A stretch of DNA of 10,294 nucleotides, from assembly GCA_905215795.1 (NCBI GenBank), contig CAJMRV010000046.1:1-10294 (forward strand), written 5' to 3'. The translations under genes and the position numbers were made by a program. The notes under the pieces are model-generated. The model was not told the DNA's origin, made no database searches, and worked only from the letters and a program-made list of their open reading frames with translations. Source of the DNA: an uncultured bacterium (GTDB taxonomy: Bacteria > Pseudomonadota > Gammaproteobacteria > Burkholderiales > Burkholderiaceae_F). This document shows, piece after piece, positions 1 through 6,408 of this stretch (position 1 is its first letter; the number at the start of each line of letters is the position of its first letter).

Positions 1-1
1 A

Positions 2-808
2 TACGGGGGCGGCAGTATTTTAAATGAACTGTTGCTGGAGCGGATTGCGGAGTTGATGAACCCCCTCGAGCTCGTCGCCACGCAGACGCCCGAGCCGCCC
101 AAGTTCGACCTCGAACAAGTGAAGGAACAGGCCGCCAAGGGCGTTCCGAGCGCCCAGTTCGCGCTCGGCGAGGCCTATGAGACGGGCACGGGCGGCCTCA
201 AGAAGGACGCCGCCCAGGCGGTCCACTACTATGAACTCGCCGCCAAGAACGGCAACACGATGGCCATGACGAACCTCGCCGCCTGCTACATGGACGGCCG
301 CGGCGTGCCCCAGAACCTCGTCAAGGCCGCCGAGCTCCTCGAGTCGGCCGCCATGAAGGGCGACATCTACGCCGCCTTCAACCTCTCGAACGCCTACTTC
401 GAGGGCTACGGCGTCAAGCAGGACCTCGGCCTCGCCTTCAGCTACGCGCTCGAGGCGGCCCAGGGCGGACTCCTCGACGCGCAGACCCTGGTGGGCTACT
501 TCTACCTGCAGGGGATCGGCACGAAGCCCAACGCCGAGCAGGCCCTCGCCTGGTTCAAGAAGGCCGCCGAACGCGGCGACGGCGAGGCCTCCGAATACGT
601 GGGCGCCTTCCACGAGAACGGCATCGCCACGAAGGCCGACGCCGCCGAGGCCCTGAAGTGGTACAAGAAGGCCTGCGACGCGGGCCGCAAGAGCGCCTGC
701 TCGAGCGTCGAGCGCGTCGAGGCGGCTCTGAAGGCCGCGCCCGGCACGCCCACCGTCGGCACCGACGCCGACGGCCAGGCGATCAAGAAGGAGCCCGCCG
801 GGAAGTAA
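2..808 (+). CDS. Sel1-like repeat (SLR) protein, 5' end unresolved or cut by the window edge
   Basis: Five consecutive repeats of about 36 residues, from roughly residue 38 to 218 when counted from the TTG at 32, carry the Sel1 pattern: A-x2-L-G/A-x2-Y-x2-G-x-G-V at the front and A-x2-W/Y-Y/F-x-K-A-A-x2-G at the back. Sel1 repeats are TPR-like helical pairs that act as scaffolds for protein-protein contacts; the partner cannot be told here. A Gly/Thr/Lys-rich, probably disordered tail of about 30 residues follows the last repeat. The frame is open to base 2 with no stop, so the gene probably begins outside the window. Other possible starts are TTG at 32 and ATG at 56. Neither has a well-spaced ribosome site, although G/C bias at third positions becomes strong only after about 56. 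No signal peptide is visible in what is present. A terminator follows the stop. Family assignment is firm; the start and the specific role are not. Confidence 0.88.
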   Translation, partial: YGGGSILNELLLERIAELMNPLELVATQTPEPPKFDLEQVKEQAAKGVPSAQFALGEAYETGTGGLKKDAAQAVHYYELAAKNGNTMAMTNLAACYMDGRGVPQNLVKAAELLESAAMKGDIYAAFNLSNAYFEGYGVKQDLGLAFSYALEAAQGGLLDAQTLVGYFYLQGIGTKPNAEQALAWFKKAAERGDGEASEYVGAFHENGIATKADAAEALKWYKKACDAGRKSACSSVERVEAALKAAPGTPTVGTDADGQAIKKEPAGK

Positions 809-841
809 GGCCGGCCCCGAGTGCTTGCCCCCAAATGAACA

Positions 842-880
842 CGGCGCCCGCGCGGAAGAATCCGCGGGGCGCCGCTTTTC
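842..880 (+). terminator. Rho-independent terminator of the Sel1-repeat gene
   Basis: A very GC-rich hairpin (left arm from 842, right arm ending 874, loop around AAGAAT) with one bulge is followed by a T4 run at 876-879. It lies 33 nt after the stop codon at 808. On the minus strand a weaker T-rich stretch follows the stem, so some function in the other direction is possible. Confidence 0.75.
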
Positions 881-910
881 TTGGAAGGTGTCCTCAAGGG
901 GCGTGTCCCG

Positions 911-1084
911 AGACAACAAGAGAGCCGCATTTCCATGGAAACGCGGCTCTCTCCCCCTTGATTTCGAGCAAATGATGAATCCCGCTTGTTCCGGCTTCAG
1001 GCCGGGCCGCCCGGGCGACATCGTTCGTTCGTGAGTGCGAGCACTCATGAGATGCCTGTTGCTGAGAGACAATAAACACCTTCA
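911..1084 (-). ncRNA. Candidate small RNA (or unexplained short transcript) in the convergent gap
   Basis: This is inferred, not recognised. A good sigma70-like promoter on the minus strand (1091-1119) would start transcription near 1084. The stretch to the left contains a hairpin at 1032-1047 (TGAGTGC / GCACTCA), another at 991-1005 (CCGGC / GCCGG, loop of five), and a strong hairpin at 919-952 followed on the minus strand by the moderately T-rich TGTTGTCTC. That would give a structured RNA of about 174 nt. A 63-codon minus frame from a TTG at 1085 reads straight through the last hairpin and shows no family features, so coding seems less likely. The alternative is that this is just the 3' untranslated region of the lipoprotein gene upstream. 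No known RNA family was recognised. Confidence 0.25.
919..952. terminator. Strong inverted repeat, probable terminator for minus-strand transcription
   Basis: AGAGAGCCGC at 919-928 pairs perfectly with GCGGCTCTCT at 943-952. After one A/C mismatch, the inner segment 930-941 (TTTCCATGGAAA) is itself a perfect palindrome, so almost the whole 34 nt folds. The plus strand continues with a C run, not a T run; the minus strand continues TGTTGTCTC, which is only moderately T-rich. It could end transcripts from the lipoprotein gene at 1176-2465 or from the candidate RNA. Confidence 0.5.
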
Positions 1085-1090
1085 ATATGA

Positions 1091-1119
1091 ATTATGAATA
1101 AAAAGAAGGGGTTTGTCGA
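1091..1119 (-). promoter_or_regulatory. Candidate sigma70 promoter facing left
   Basis: On the minus strand, TCGACA (1114-1119, five of six matches to TTGACA) and CATAAT (1091-1096, five of six matches to TATAAT) are separated by exactly 17 nt. The region around the -10 is AT-rich, unlike its surroundings. It sits downstream of the lipoprotein stop codon and points into a gap with no convincing gene, which is what suggests a small RNA. Confidence 0.4.
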
Positions 1120-1175
1120 GCGGAATCGTCGTCTCCGTGCGGTTCAGGGCGTTTTTTCCCGATTCCGGGGTGATA

Positions 1176-2465
1176 TTAGTCGTAGTAGTACCAGCCGGGC
1201 CACCACATCCGGTTCATCGAGCGCATGAATTCATTCATCTCCTCCTGCCTGGCGGCGGCCTCCCGGGCGCGTTCGGCGGCTGCCTGCGCCTCGTAGGCCC
1301 GGATCTTGGCCATGAGCTCGCGCTTCTCAAGGTCCGCCCTGGCGCGTTCCTTCGCCTCGGCGCGGCGCACCTCTGCCGTCCTCGCCTCCATGGCGGCGTG
1401 GTCCTTGATGAAGCCGCAGATCGAGGCGTAGTCCGCCTCCCGCATCCCCTTGGGGAGCGTCGCCTTCGGATCCGGGCAGACCTTGAGCACATAGTTCCTC
1501 TCGAGGATCGCGGCCTCGTGGGTCTGCGCCGCCACACGCGCGGCGTCGAAGCGGTACACCTCGGAGAGCGCCTTCACGGGGCCCTCGTAGTAGGCCTTGT
1601 CGACGCGCATGGGCGTCACCGAGCCGTCCGGTCCCGTCACGAGGGCGGTCCCGCGGGTCTCACCGTCGGCGTTCACCACCGAGAGCGTGAGGTCGTTGAC
1701 TGGGCGGCGCGTGGCGGGGTCGCGGAAGACGTACTTCGAGACGCCCGCGGCGGGGTCGAGCTCGCCCGTGTAGAGGATGTTGTCCTTGATCATGAAGACG
1801 TCCGCGGCGGAGCCGTCGCTCTCGTGGTCCGCGCGGGTCTCGAACCCCTCGAAGGCGCTCCGGCCCGAGTTGAGGATCGTCACCTTCCGGATCTCGCTTC
1901 CGAAGACGTCGCCGTCGACCGTGTACTTCGTCTCGTCGCGGTAGATCGTGGGCGCATCGCCCATCGGGTCGCGGCCGGGCTTGGTGTCCGCAATCGGGCG
2001 CGCGGTGTCGGCCACGACGTGGTGCGTGCGGTCGTACTCGCGCGAGACCATCATGCCCGGGCGGCGGAAGTCGGCGAGCGTGATGATGTCGGCGTCCCTC
2101 AGGTCGGAGCGGTACATGATGCGTCCGAGCCCGTAGGCGCGTCCGTCGCGGCAGTCGCCGTCCCAGAAGAGGCGTGCGTGCACGGCCGACATCGAAAGCG
2201 AGGCGGGCACGGGGATCCGGCAGGCGGCCTTCTTGTTCGTGGGCTGCACCCAGACGAGCCGGTCGACGGGGACCTGGTAAGGGACGGCCTCCTGCGCGTG
2301 GAGCCCCGCCTCGAGGGCGGGCCAGGGGTATTCGGGGATCTCGGGCACGGGGCCGGCGTCGAGCGCGGCGCAGCCCGCGGCGAGGGCCGCGGCCGAGAGC
2401 GAGGCGGCGAGGGCGCACGCACGGAGCGCCCGGCCGGGGAAATTCTTCTTCGTCTTGTTTCGCAT
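1176..2465 (-). CDS. Uncharacterised lipoprotein with a MORN-like motif and a C-terminal coiled coil
   Basis: I do not recognise the family. The 429-residue product starts with basic residues (RNKTKK), then an Ala/Leu-rich segment and LAAGC with Cys at residue 32, which fits a lipoprotein signal cleaved by signal peptidase II. The -3 residue is Ala, so the lipobox is slightly off consensus. Mature Cys at 82, 105, 330 and 350 could form disulfides in the periplasm. Residues 101-114 (W-x-G-x-C-x2-G-x-A-x-G-x-G) resemble one MORN repeat. Residues about 355-415 are rich in Ala, Glu, Arg and Lys with heptad-like spacing, suggesting a coiled coil, and the protein ends in an aromatic cluster (WWPGWYYY). 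The ATG at 2465 has GAGGAG six nt upstream. The gene is divergent from the YihY gene and stands alone. Location at a membrane facing the periplasm is likely; function is unknown. Confidence 0.88.
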   Translation of the reverse strand: MRNKTKKNFPGRALRACALAASLSAAALAAGCAALDAGPVPEIPEYPWPALEAGLHAQEAVPYQVPVDRLVWVQPTNKKAACRIPVPASLSMSAVHARLFWDGDCRDGRAYGLGRIMYRSDLRDADIITLADFRRPGMMVSREYDRTHHVVADTARPIADTKPGRDPMGDAPTIYRDETKYTVDGDVFGSEIRKVTILNSGRSAFEGFETRADHESDGSAADVFMIKDNILYTGELDPAAGVSKYVFRDPATRRPVNDLTLSVVNADGETRGTALVTGPDGSVTPMRVDKAYYEGPVKALSEVYRFDAARVAAQTHEAAILERNYVLKVCPDPKATLPKGMREADYASICGFIKDHAAMEARTAEVRRAEAKERARADLEKRELMAKIRAYEAQAAAERAREAAARQEEMNEFMRSMNRMWWPGWYYYD

Positions 2466-2470
2466 GGTGG

Positions 2471-2476
2471 TCTCCT
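2471..2476 (-). promoter_or_regulatory. Ribosome binding site of the lipoprotein gene
   Basis: On the minus strand GAGGAG precedes the ATG at 2465-2463 with a six-nt spacer. It is one of the clearest ribosome sites in the window and fixes this start. Confidence 0.7.
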
Positions 2477-2500
2477 CGGGATGTGGGGAGGTGTCCTTGA

Positions 2501-2530
2501 AGGCGCGGGGGAGCTCCCCGGAGGGCGCCT
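2501..2530. repeat. Large inverted repeat in the lipoprotein leader / divergent promoter region
   Basis: AGGCGC at 2501-2506 pairs with GCGCCT at 2525-2530, enclosing a perfect 12-nt palindrome GGGGAGCTCCCC at 2508-2519. No T run follows on either strand, so it is not a standard terminator. It lies 36 nt upstream of the lipoprotein start and could be an operator or a leader hairpin. The rest of the divergent gap (2466-2660) is GC-rich, and I found no convincing paired -35/-10 in it. Confidence 0.4.
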
Positions 2531-2660
2531 CGGGGAAATCGTCACCGTCGGCGCCCGCGGCCGTGGGTTAGAATTGGGACACGGCCACCCTCCGCCCCCA
2601 CGGGGACGGCATCCGTCATGAGGACGGCGTCCGCAGGGGGTGTACAAGCAGTCTAACACC

Positions 2661-4067
2661 ATGCGCAACCGGTTATACCTTTATCTCAAGGCGCGGCACT
2701 CGCCGCTCCTCTCACGCCTGATCGCCGTCGAGGACTTCTTCTTCTTCATCCGCGCGAGGATCCGCGACACCCACGTCCAGGAGGTCGCGAGCACGATGAC
2801 GCTCACGACGTTGATCTCGCTCGTGCCGATGCTGGCCGTCTCGCTCGCCGCGTTTGCGCTCTTCCCGAGCTTCGCCGAGAACCGCCGCGAGCTCGAGGAC
2901 GTGATCTTCCACAGCTTCCTGCCGCAGCAGTACAGCGCCCAGATCGTCGAGTACCTCAGACAGTTCTCCGAACACGCCTCCGGCCTCGGGGTGATCGGCG
3001 TGCTCGCGCTGCTCGTGACGACGCTGCTCCTCGTGAACAAACTCTTCGTCACCGTCAACGCCATCTTCAAGGTGCGCCGTCCGAGAAGCGTCGGCCAGCG
3101 CGCGCTCCTCTACTGGGCCTTGATCACGCTCGGCCCCGTCTTCATCGCCTTCTCGATGACGATGTCCACCCAGATCATCAAGGCCGCGGCCCTGGGGGTG
3201 GCGCCGGGGCATCTCACTGAGATCCTCGAGGCGGTGCGCTTCTTCATCCAGTGCTTCGGCTTCGCGCTCCTCTTCAAGTTCGTCCCGAACTGCCACGTGC
3301 CGACGAAGCACGCCCTGACGGGCGGCCTGATCGTCGGGGTGAGCCTCTTGGTCGTGCGCGAGCTCTTCGAGCTCTACGTCTCGGGCGGGTCGCTCACGAA
3401 CATCTACGGCGCCTTCGTCGCGCTCCCCGTGCTGCTCCTCTGGCTCTACTGGACCTGGTTCATCGTCTTCATCGGCGCGGCCGTCACCGCCACGATGCCG
3501 CTCCTCGCGACGGGCCGCTACGTCGACCACTACCGTGTGGGCGACCATTTCCTCACGGCCGTGGGCCTTCTGAGGGAGCTCACGATCGCCAAGCTCCGCG
3601 ACCATCCCGCGGTTTCGATCCGGGAGCTCTGCCGGAGCGTGGACACCTATCCGCAGCTCGCCCACGACCTCCTCGAGAAGCTGAGCGAGGCGGGCTACTG
3701 CGCGCCGATCGCCCGCATGAAGGGTGAGAGCGACTGGGCGCTCCTCGGGGACCCCCACCGCCTGACGCTTGAAAAGGCGAGCCACGTGCTCCTCATTGAC
3801 TCGAGGAACGCCCTCGTGCATCCGCGCCGCCGCGACGAGAGGAACGTGGGCTACTGGTACCGCCTCCTGATGAAGTCCGAGGGCTTCCACATGCCGCTCT
3901 CGCAGCTCTTCTCGGAGAGCCAGGCCGCGAGGGAGGAGGCGAGGGCCCTCTGGATGGGAACCTCTTCAGACTCCTCCGAACCTTCGGAATCAGAAGAAGC
4001 CCCTGAAGCCACGGAAGCTTCGGTCGGATCGCCCGCCTCCGACGAGGACCGTCGTCCCGGTGCCTGA
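2661..4067 (+). CDS. yihY: YihY/BrkB-family inner-membrane protein with cytoplasmic C-terminal extension
   Basis: The 468-residue product shows about six hydrophobic segments, near residues 47-68, 106-128, 150-171, 190-209, 220-241 and 252-277. The family-typical stretch Y-G-A-F-x-A-L-P-x-L-L-L-W-L-Y-W lies around 249-264. The family was once called RNase BN, but that nuclease activity belongs to another protein; its role is still unclear, with links to serum resistance in Bordetella (BrkB). After the membrane part, residues about 290-400 form a soluble domain with helices and a short wing-like stretch, perhaps winged-helix, followed by an acidic Ser/Glu-rich tail from about 435. E. coli YihY is near 290 residues, so this is a long form. 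An in-frame GTG at 2640 would add seven residues; an in-frame stop at 2619 rules out anything longer. Neither start has a good ribosome site; I prefer the ATG because it matches the usual beginning of the family. Confidence 0.9.
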   Translation: MRNRLYLYLKARHSPLLSRLIAVEDFFFFIRARIRDTHVQEVASTMTLTTLISLVPMLAVSLAAFALFPSFAENRRELEDVIFHSFLPQQYSAQIVEYLRQFSEHASGLGVIGVLALLVTTLLLVNKLFVTVNAIFKVRRPRSVGQRALLYWALITLGPVFIAFSMTMSTQIIKAAALGVAPGHLTEILEAVRFFIQCFGFALLFKFVPNCHVPTKHALTGGLIVGVSLLVVRELFELYVSGGSLTNIYGAFVALPVLLLWLYWTWFIVFIGAAVTATMPLLATGRYVDHYRVGDHFLTAVGLLRELTIAKLRDHPAVSIRELCRSVDTYPQLAHDLLEKLSEAGYCAPIARMKGESDWALLGDPHRLTLEKASHVLLIDSRNALVHPRRRDERNVGYWYRLLMKSEGFHMPLSQLFSESQAAREEARALWMGTSSDSSEPSESEEAPEATEASVGSPASDEDRRPGA

Positions 4068-4101
4068 GCACGTTTCCTCACGGTCTTCAACAACCTGAAA
4101 C

Positions 4102-4153
4102 AAAAAACGAGCCGGCGTCCCGCAATGAACGGGACGGCCGGCTCATTTCATTT
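4102..4153. terminator. Bidirectional Rho-independent terminator between yihY and the aldehyde reductase gene
   Basis: A 14-bp stem with one bulge (GAGCCGGCGTCCCG at 4109-4122 with its partner at 4130-4144) encloses the loop CAATGAA. On the plus strand ATTTCATTT follows; on the minus strand a T6 run (A6 at 4102-4107) follows after one base. It sits between two convergent genes and serves both, more strongly on the minus strand. Confidence 0.85.
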
Positions 4154-4191
4154 CCGGGGGCGGGGGTTCACCCGCCCGGAGGCTGTTTTCT

Positions 4192-5373
4192 TCAGCAGCC
4201 CTGGCGGCAGGGACGGCACGGACGGGCGGCGCGGAGCACCGCGGCGATCTCGTCGACCGTCATGGCGCGGTCCTCGCCGAGCTTCCAGCCGCGTTGGCGG
4301 AAGCGCTCCACGATCTTCGCGTCGACTTCGACGGGGATGCCCGCTTCGTCGAGGCGCGTGGGCAGGCCGAGCGAGGCGAAGAAGTCCTCGAGCGCCTCGA
4401 TGGCGCCGCGCGCGAGTGAGTCGCGGTCGGTGTCGACCAGACCGAAGACGCGTTCGCCCATCTGTGCGAGCTTGTCCTTCTTGAGGTCGAAGCGCACGCG
4501 GCAGAGCGCCGGGAAGACGAGGGCGAGGGAGGCGCCGTGGGGCGTGCCGGTGAAGGCCGTGATCTCATGGCCGATGGCGTGGGTGGCCCAGTCCTGGTTG
4601 ACGCCCATGGCGATCATCTCGTTGAGGGCGAGGGTCGCCGAGAGCATGTAGTCGTCGAGGACCGCGTCAGAGGCGGGCTTCTCGGCGAGGAGCTTCGGGG
4701 CGATCTCGATCACGGTGTGGAGGATCCCCTCGGCCCAGCGGTCCATCGTGCGGGACTGGCCCGGCTGCGTGAGGTACTGCTCGAGCACGTGAGCGACGAT
4801 GTCGGCGAGGCTCGCACGCATCTGGTTCTTCGGGAGCGAACGGCAGGTGTCCGGATCGAGGATGGAGAATTCGGGGTAGCGCGGCGCGACGAAGCTGATC
4901 TTCTCGTCGGTGGCGAGGCGTGAGATCACGCCGTTGTCGTTCATTTCGGAGCCCGTCGCCGGGAGCGTCATCACGTCGGCGTAGGGCAGACAGGCCTTGG
5001 GGCGGCGCGAGAGCACGAGGTCCCAGGCGGAGGTGCCTTCGGGGTGCGCGAGGGCGCACGCGATGAGCTTGGAGCCGTCGAGGACGGAGCCCCCGCCCAC
5101 GCTCAGCACGAAGCCCACTTTTTCACGGCGTCCGAGTTCGATGGCCTTCTCGAGCGTCTCGACCTTCGGATTGGGCTCGATCCCCCAGAATTCGACGTGG
5201 TCGAACCCCTCGAGGGCGGCTTCGACCTGTTCGTAGACGCCGTTGCGCTTCACGGACCCGCCGCCGTAGGTGACGAGGATGCGGGTGTCCTTCGGGAGGA
5301 GCTCCCTGAGTTCGGCGATGCGGCCGCGCCCGAAGACGAGGCGGGTGGGATTGTAGTAGGTGAAGGGTTTCAT
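4192..5373 (-). CDS. yqhD: YqhD-type metal-dependent alcohol dehydrogenase / NADPH aldehyde reductase
   Basis: The 393-residue product resembles E. coli YqhD (387 residues) along its whole length as I recall it. It reduces aldehydes to alcohols with NADPH in the cytoplasm, and serves in detoxifying aldehydes such as those from lipid peroxidation. Visible motifs are YGGGSVK at 36-42, the nucleotide-binding GGGSVLDG at 93-100, LPATGSE at 137-143, and the metal ligands Asp191, His195, His265 and His279, spaced as in YqhD (D-x3-H, then two His 14 apart); a further conserved His is at 269. Zinc is likely, as in YqhD. The start is the ATG at 5373, where the protein begins to match the family; a GTG at 5406 would add 11 unlike residues. 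The ribosome site is weak. Oddly, the C-terminus ends in Cys-x2-Cys-x3-Cys (386, 389, 393), beyond the usual family end. The gene is single, with its own promoter and terminator. The physiological substrate is unknown. Confidence 0.93.
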   Translation of the reverse strand: MKPFTYYNPTRLVFGRGRIAELRELLPKDTRILVTYGGGSVKRNGVYEQVEAALEGFDHVEFWGIEPNPKVETLEKAIELGRREKVGFVLSVGGGSVLDGSKLIACALAHPEGTSAWDLVLSRRPKACLPYADVMTLPATGSEMNDNGVISRLATDEKISFVAPRYPEFSILDPDTCRSLPKNQMRASLADIVAHVLEQYLTQPGQSRTMDRWAEGILHTVIEIAPKLLAEKPASDAVLDDYMLSATLALNEMIAMGVNQDWATHAIGHEITAFTGTPHGASLALVFPALCRVRFDLKKDKLAQMGERVFGLVDTDRDSLARGAIEALEDFFASLGLPTRLDEAGIPVEVDAKIVERFRQRGWKLGEDRAMTVDEIAAVLRAARPCRPCRQGC

Positions 5374-5434
5374 CGTTGGGTACCGTTCGGAGGGTTGTCG
5401 GACCACGCCCGCCGGGCCGCCCTGTTCGTCGGGC

Positions 5435-5448
5435 TCCGTCCTGACGGA
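5435..5448. promoter_or_regulatory. Operator-like palindrome in the aldehyde-reductase leader
   Basis: TCCGTCCTGACGGA is a 6+2+6 perfect inverted repeat. It lies about 14 nt downstream of the -10 hexamer (5462-5467), overlapping the predicted early transcribed region. It could be a repressor site or a small hairpin. No regulator gene is adjacent. Confidence 0.35.
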
Positions 5449-5461
5449 CGCGCATCCTCTG

Positions 5462-5491
5462 ATTATATCGCCCGCACCCCCTGCGGCTCAA
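5462..5491 (-). promoter_or_regulatory. Sigma70 promoter of the aldehyde reductase gene
   Basis: On the minus strand a perfect TATAAT (5462-5467) lies 18 nt from TTGAGC (5486-5491, four of six matches to TTGACA). The predicted start near 5455 gives a leader of about 80 nt before the ATG at 5373. It is the best -10 in the window and stands in an otherwise GC-rich stretch. Confidence 0.65.
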
Positions 5492-5539
5492 CGGGGTTGA
5501 CGAGGGGCTGGGGACCCGGAGACGCTTTTCGGCGCCCGG

Positions 5540-5584
5540 AAAAAAGGAAGCCCCGGCGCGGAGGGATTCTCCGGACCGGGGCTT
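5540..5584 (-). terminator. Rho-independent terminator of the parvulin gene
   Basis: AAGCCCCGG at 5548-5556 pairs with CCGGGGCTT at 5576-5584; an inner CGGAG/CTCCG stem (5559-5563 with 5569-5573) extends it. On the minus strand a T6 run (A6 at 5540-5545) follows after two bases. It lies about 40 nt past the stop codon of the gene at 5626-6408. Confidence 0.88.
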
Positions 5585-5625
5585 TCGGATTCAAAAGCGT
5601 CCTGCCTCTCATTGAGGCGGCGTGC

Positions 5626-6408
5626 TTACTGGATCTTGGCCTTCTTCACGAGGTCGACCACGTAGTTGTTGATCTCCTGGTTGAGGAGCGTTTCATTCAA
5701 CTGCGGCTTGAGCTGGTCGTAGGTCGGGAAGTTCTGCTGCGGGCGTTCCTTGACGTTCTTGATCACGAGGAAGGCGTTGCCCTGGCGGATCGGGGTCTGG
5801 CCCACGGTGCCCGGGGCGAGCTGGGAGATGGCCAGGCCGAGCGTGCCGCCGAGCTGGCTCGGAGCGTGCCAGCCGAGGTCGCCGCCCTTGGCCTTGCTGT
5901 TTTCGTCAAGGGAGTTCTTCTTGGCCAGATCTGCGAAGTCGGCGCCCTTGTTGAGCTTGTCGATCAGGTCCTGACCGGCCTTCTCGGAGGAGACCAGGAT
6001 GGCGGCGACGTTGTATTCCTTGTCGCCGTAGGCGGCCTTGGCGGCGTCATAAGCCTTCTTGAGGTCGGCTTCCTTGATCGGGTGGTCCTTGGCGTACTTG
6101 ACCTGGAGGAAGCGCACCATGAGCTGTTCCTTGTACTGGTCGAGGGCCTTCTTGAAGTCGGCGTCGTTCTCGACCTTGGCCTTCTTGGCCTCCTGCAGCA
6201 GGACCGTGTTGGCCACGAGGTTGTTCCTCACGAACTGCTCGAGGGCTTCGCCGGCGGGCTGGCCGGAGGCGACGAGACCGTCGTAGACGGCCTTCTGCTC
6301 GGCCGCGGTGATGGTCTGCCCGTTCACCTTGAAGTTCTTCATCTCGGCCTGGGCGGCGCCGGTCGCCACGAGGGCGGCCATGGCGATGGTCAACAATTTC
6401 ATGTTCAT
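5626..6408 (-). CDS. Periplasmic parvulin-type peptidylprolyl cis-trans isomerase (PpiC/SurA-like)
   Basis: The 260-residue product begins with a Sec signal peptide (MNMKLLTIAM, then an Ala-rich core ending AQA), with likely cleavage after residue 21. The N-terminal region (22-125) is helical and charged, as in SurA/PrsA-like chaperones. The parvulin domain runs from about 131 to 222 and shows A-x-I-L-V near 135-139, F-x2-L-A-K-x2-S near 158-166, the turn GGDLGW at 175-180, and the closing FLVIKN-x-K-E-R near 213-222. Its role is probably folding or holding outer-membrane and secreted proteins in the periplasm, as for Bordetella Par27, which it resembles in layout. A C-terminal helical segment (about 228-260) completes it. 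ATG at 6408 has GAGGT seven nt upstream, which selects it over the Met two codons later. It lies downstream of yciB in the same direction with a 192-nt gap. Confidence 0.92.
   Translation of the reverse strand: MNMKLLTIAMAALVATGAAQAEMKNFKVNGQTITAAEQKAVYDGLVASGQPAGEALEQFVRNNLVANTVLLQEAKKAKVENDADFKKALDQYKEQLMVRFLQVKYAKDHPIKEADLKKAYDAAKAAYGDKEYNVAAILVSSEKAGQDLIDKLNKGADFADLAKKNSLDENSKAKGGDLGWHAPSQLGGTLGLAISQLAPGTVGQTPIRQGNAFLVIKNVKERPQQNFPTYDQLKPQLNETLLNQEINNYVVDLVKKAKIQ

Noticed and set aside
150..690. DNA tandem repeats
   Set aside because: The periodicity is at the protein level (Sel1 repeats of 36 residues); the DNA copies are too diverged to be a nucleotide repeat array.
919..952. Terminal inverted repeat of a mobile element
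   Set aside because: It is a single self-contained hairpin; no matching copy, transposase or target-site duplication is visible.
894..1085. A 63-codon minus-strand frame in the convergent gap
   Set aside because: Starts with TTG without a ribosome site and runs through a strong hairpin; no motifs. A structured RNA is the better explanation.
1113..2621. A plus-strand open frame of 502 codons opposite the lipoprotein gene
   Set aside because: Arg/Gly/Val/His-rich shadow; the minus-strand protein has a signal peptide, ribosome site and coherent composition.
2712..3890. A minus-strand open frame of 392 codons opposite yihY
   Set aside because: Charged low-complexity Glu/Asp/Arg/His content typical of an antisense shadow of a high-GC membrane-protein gene.
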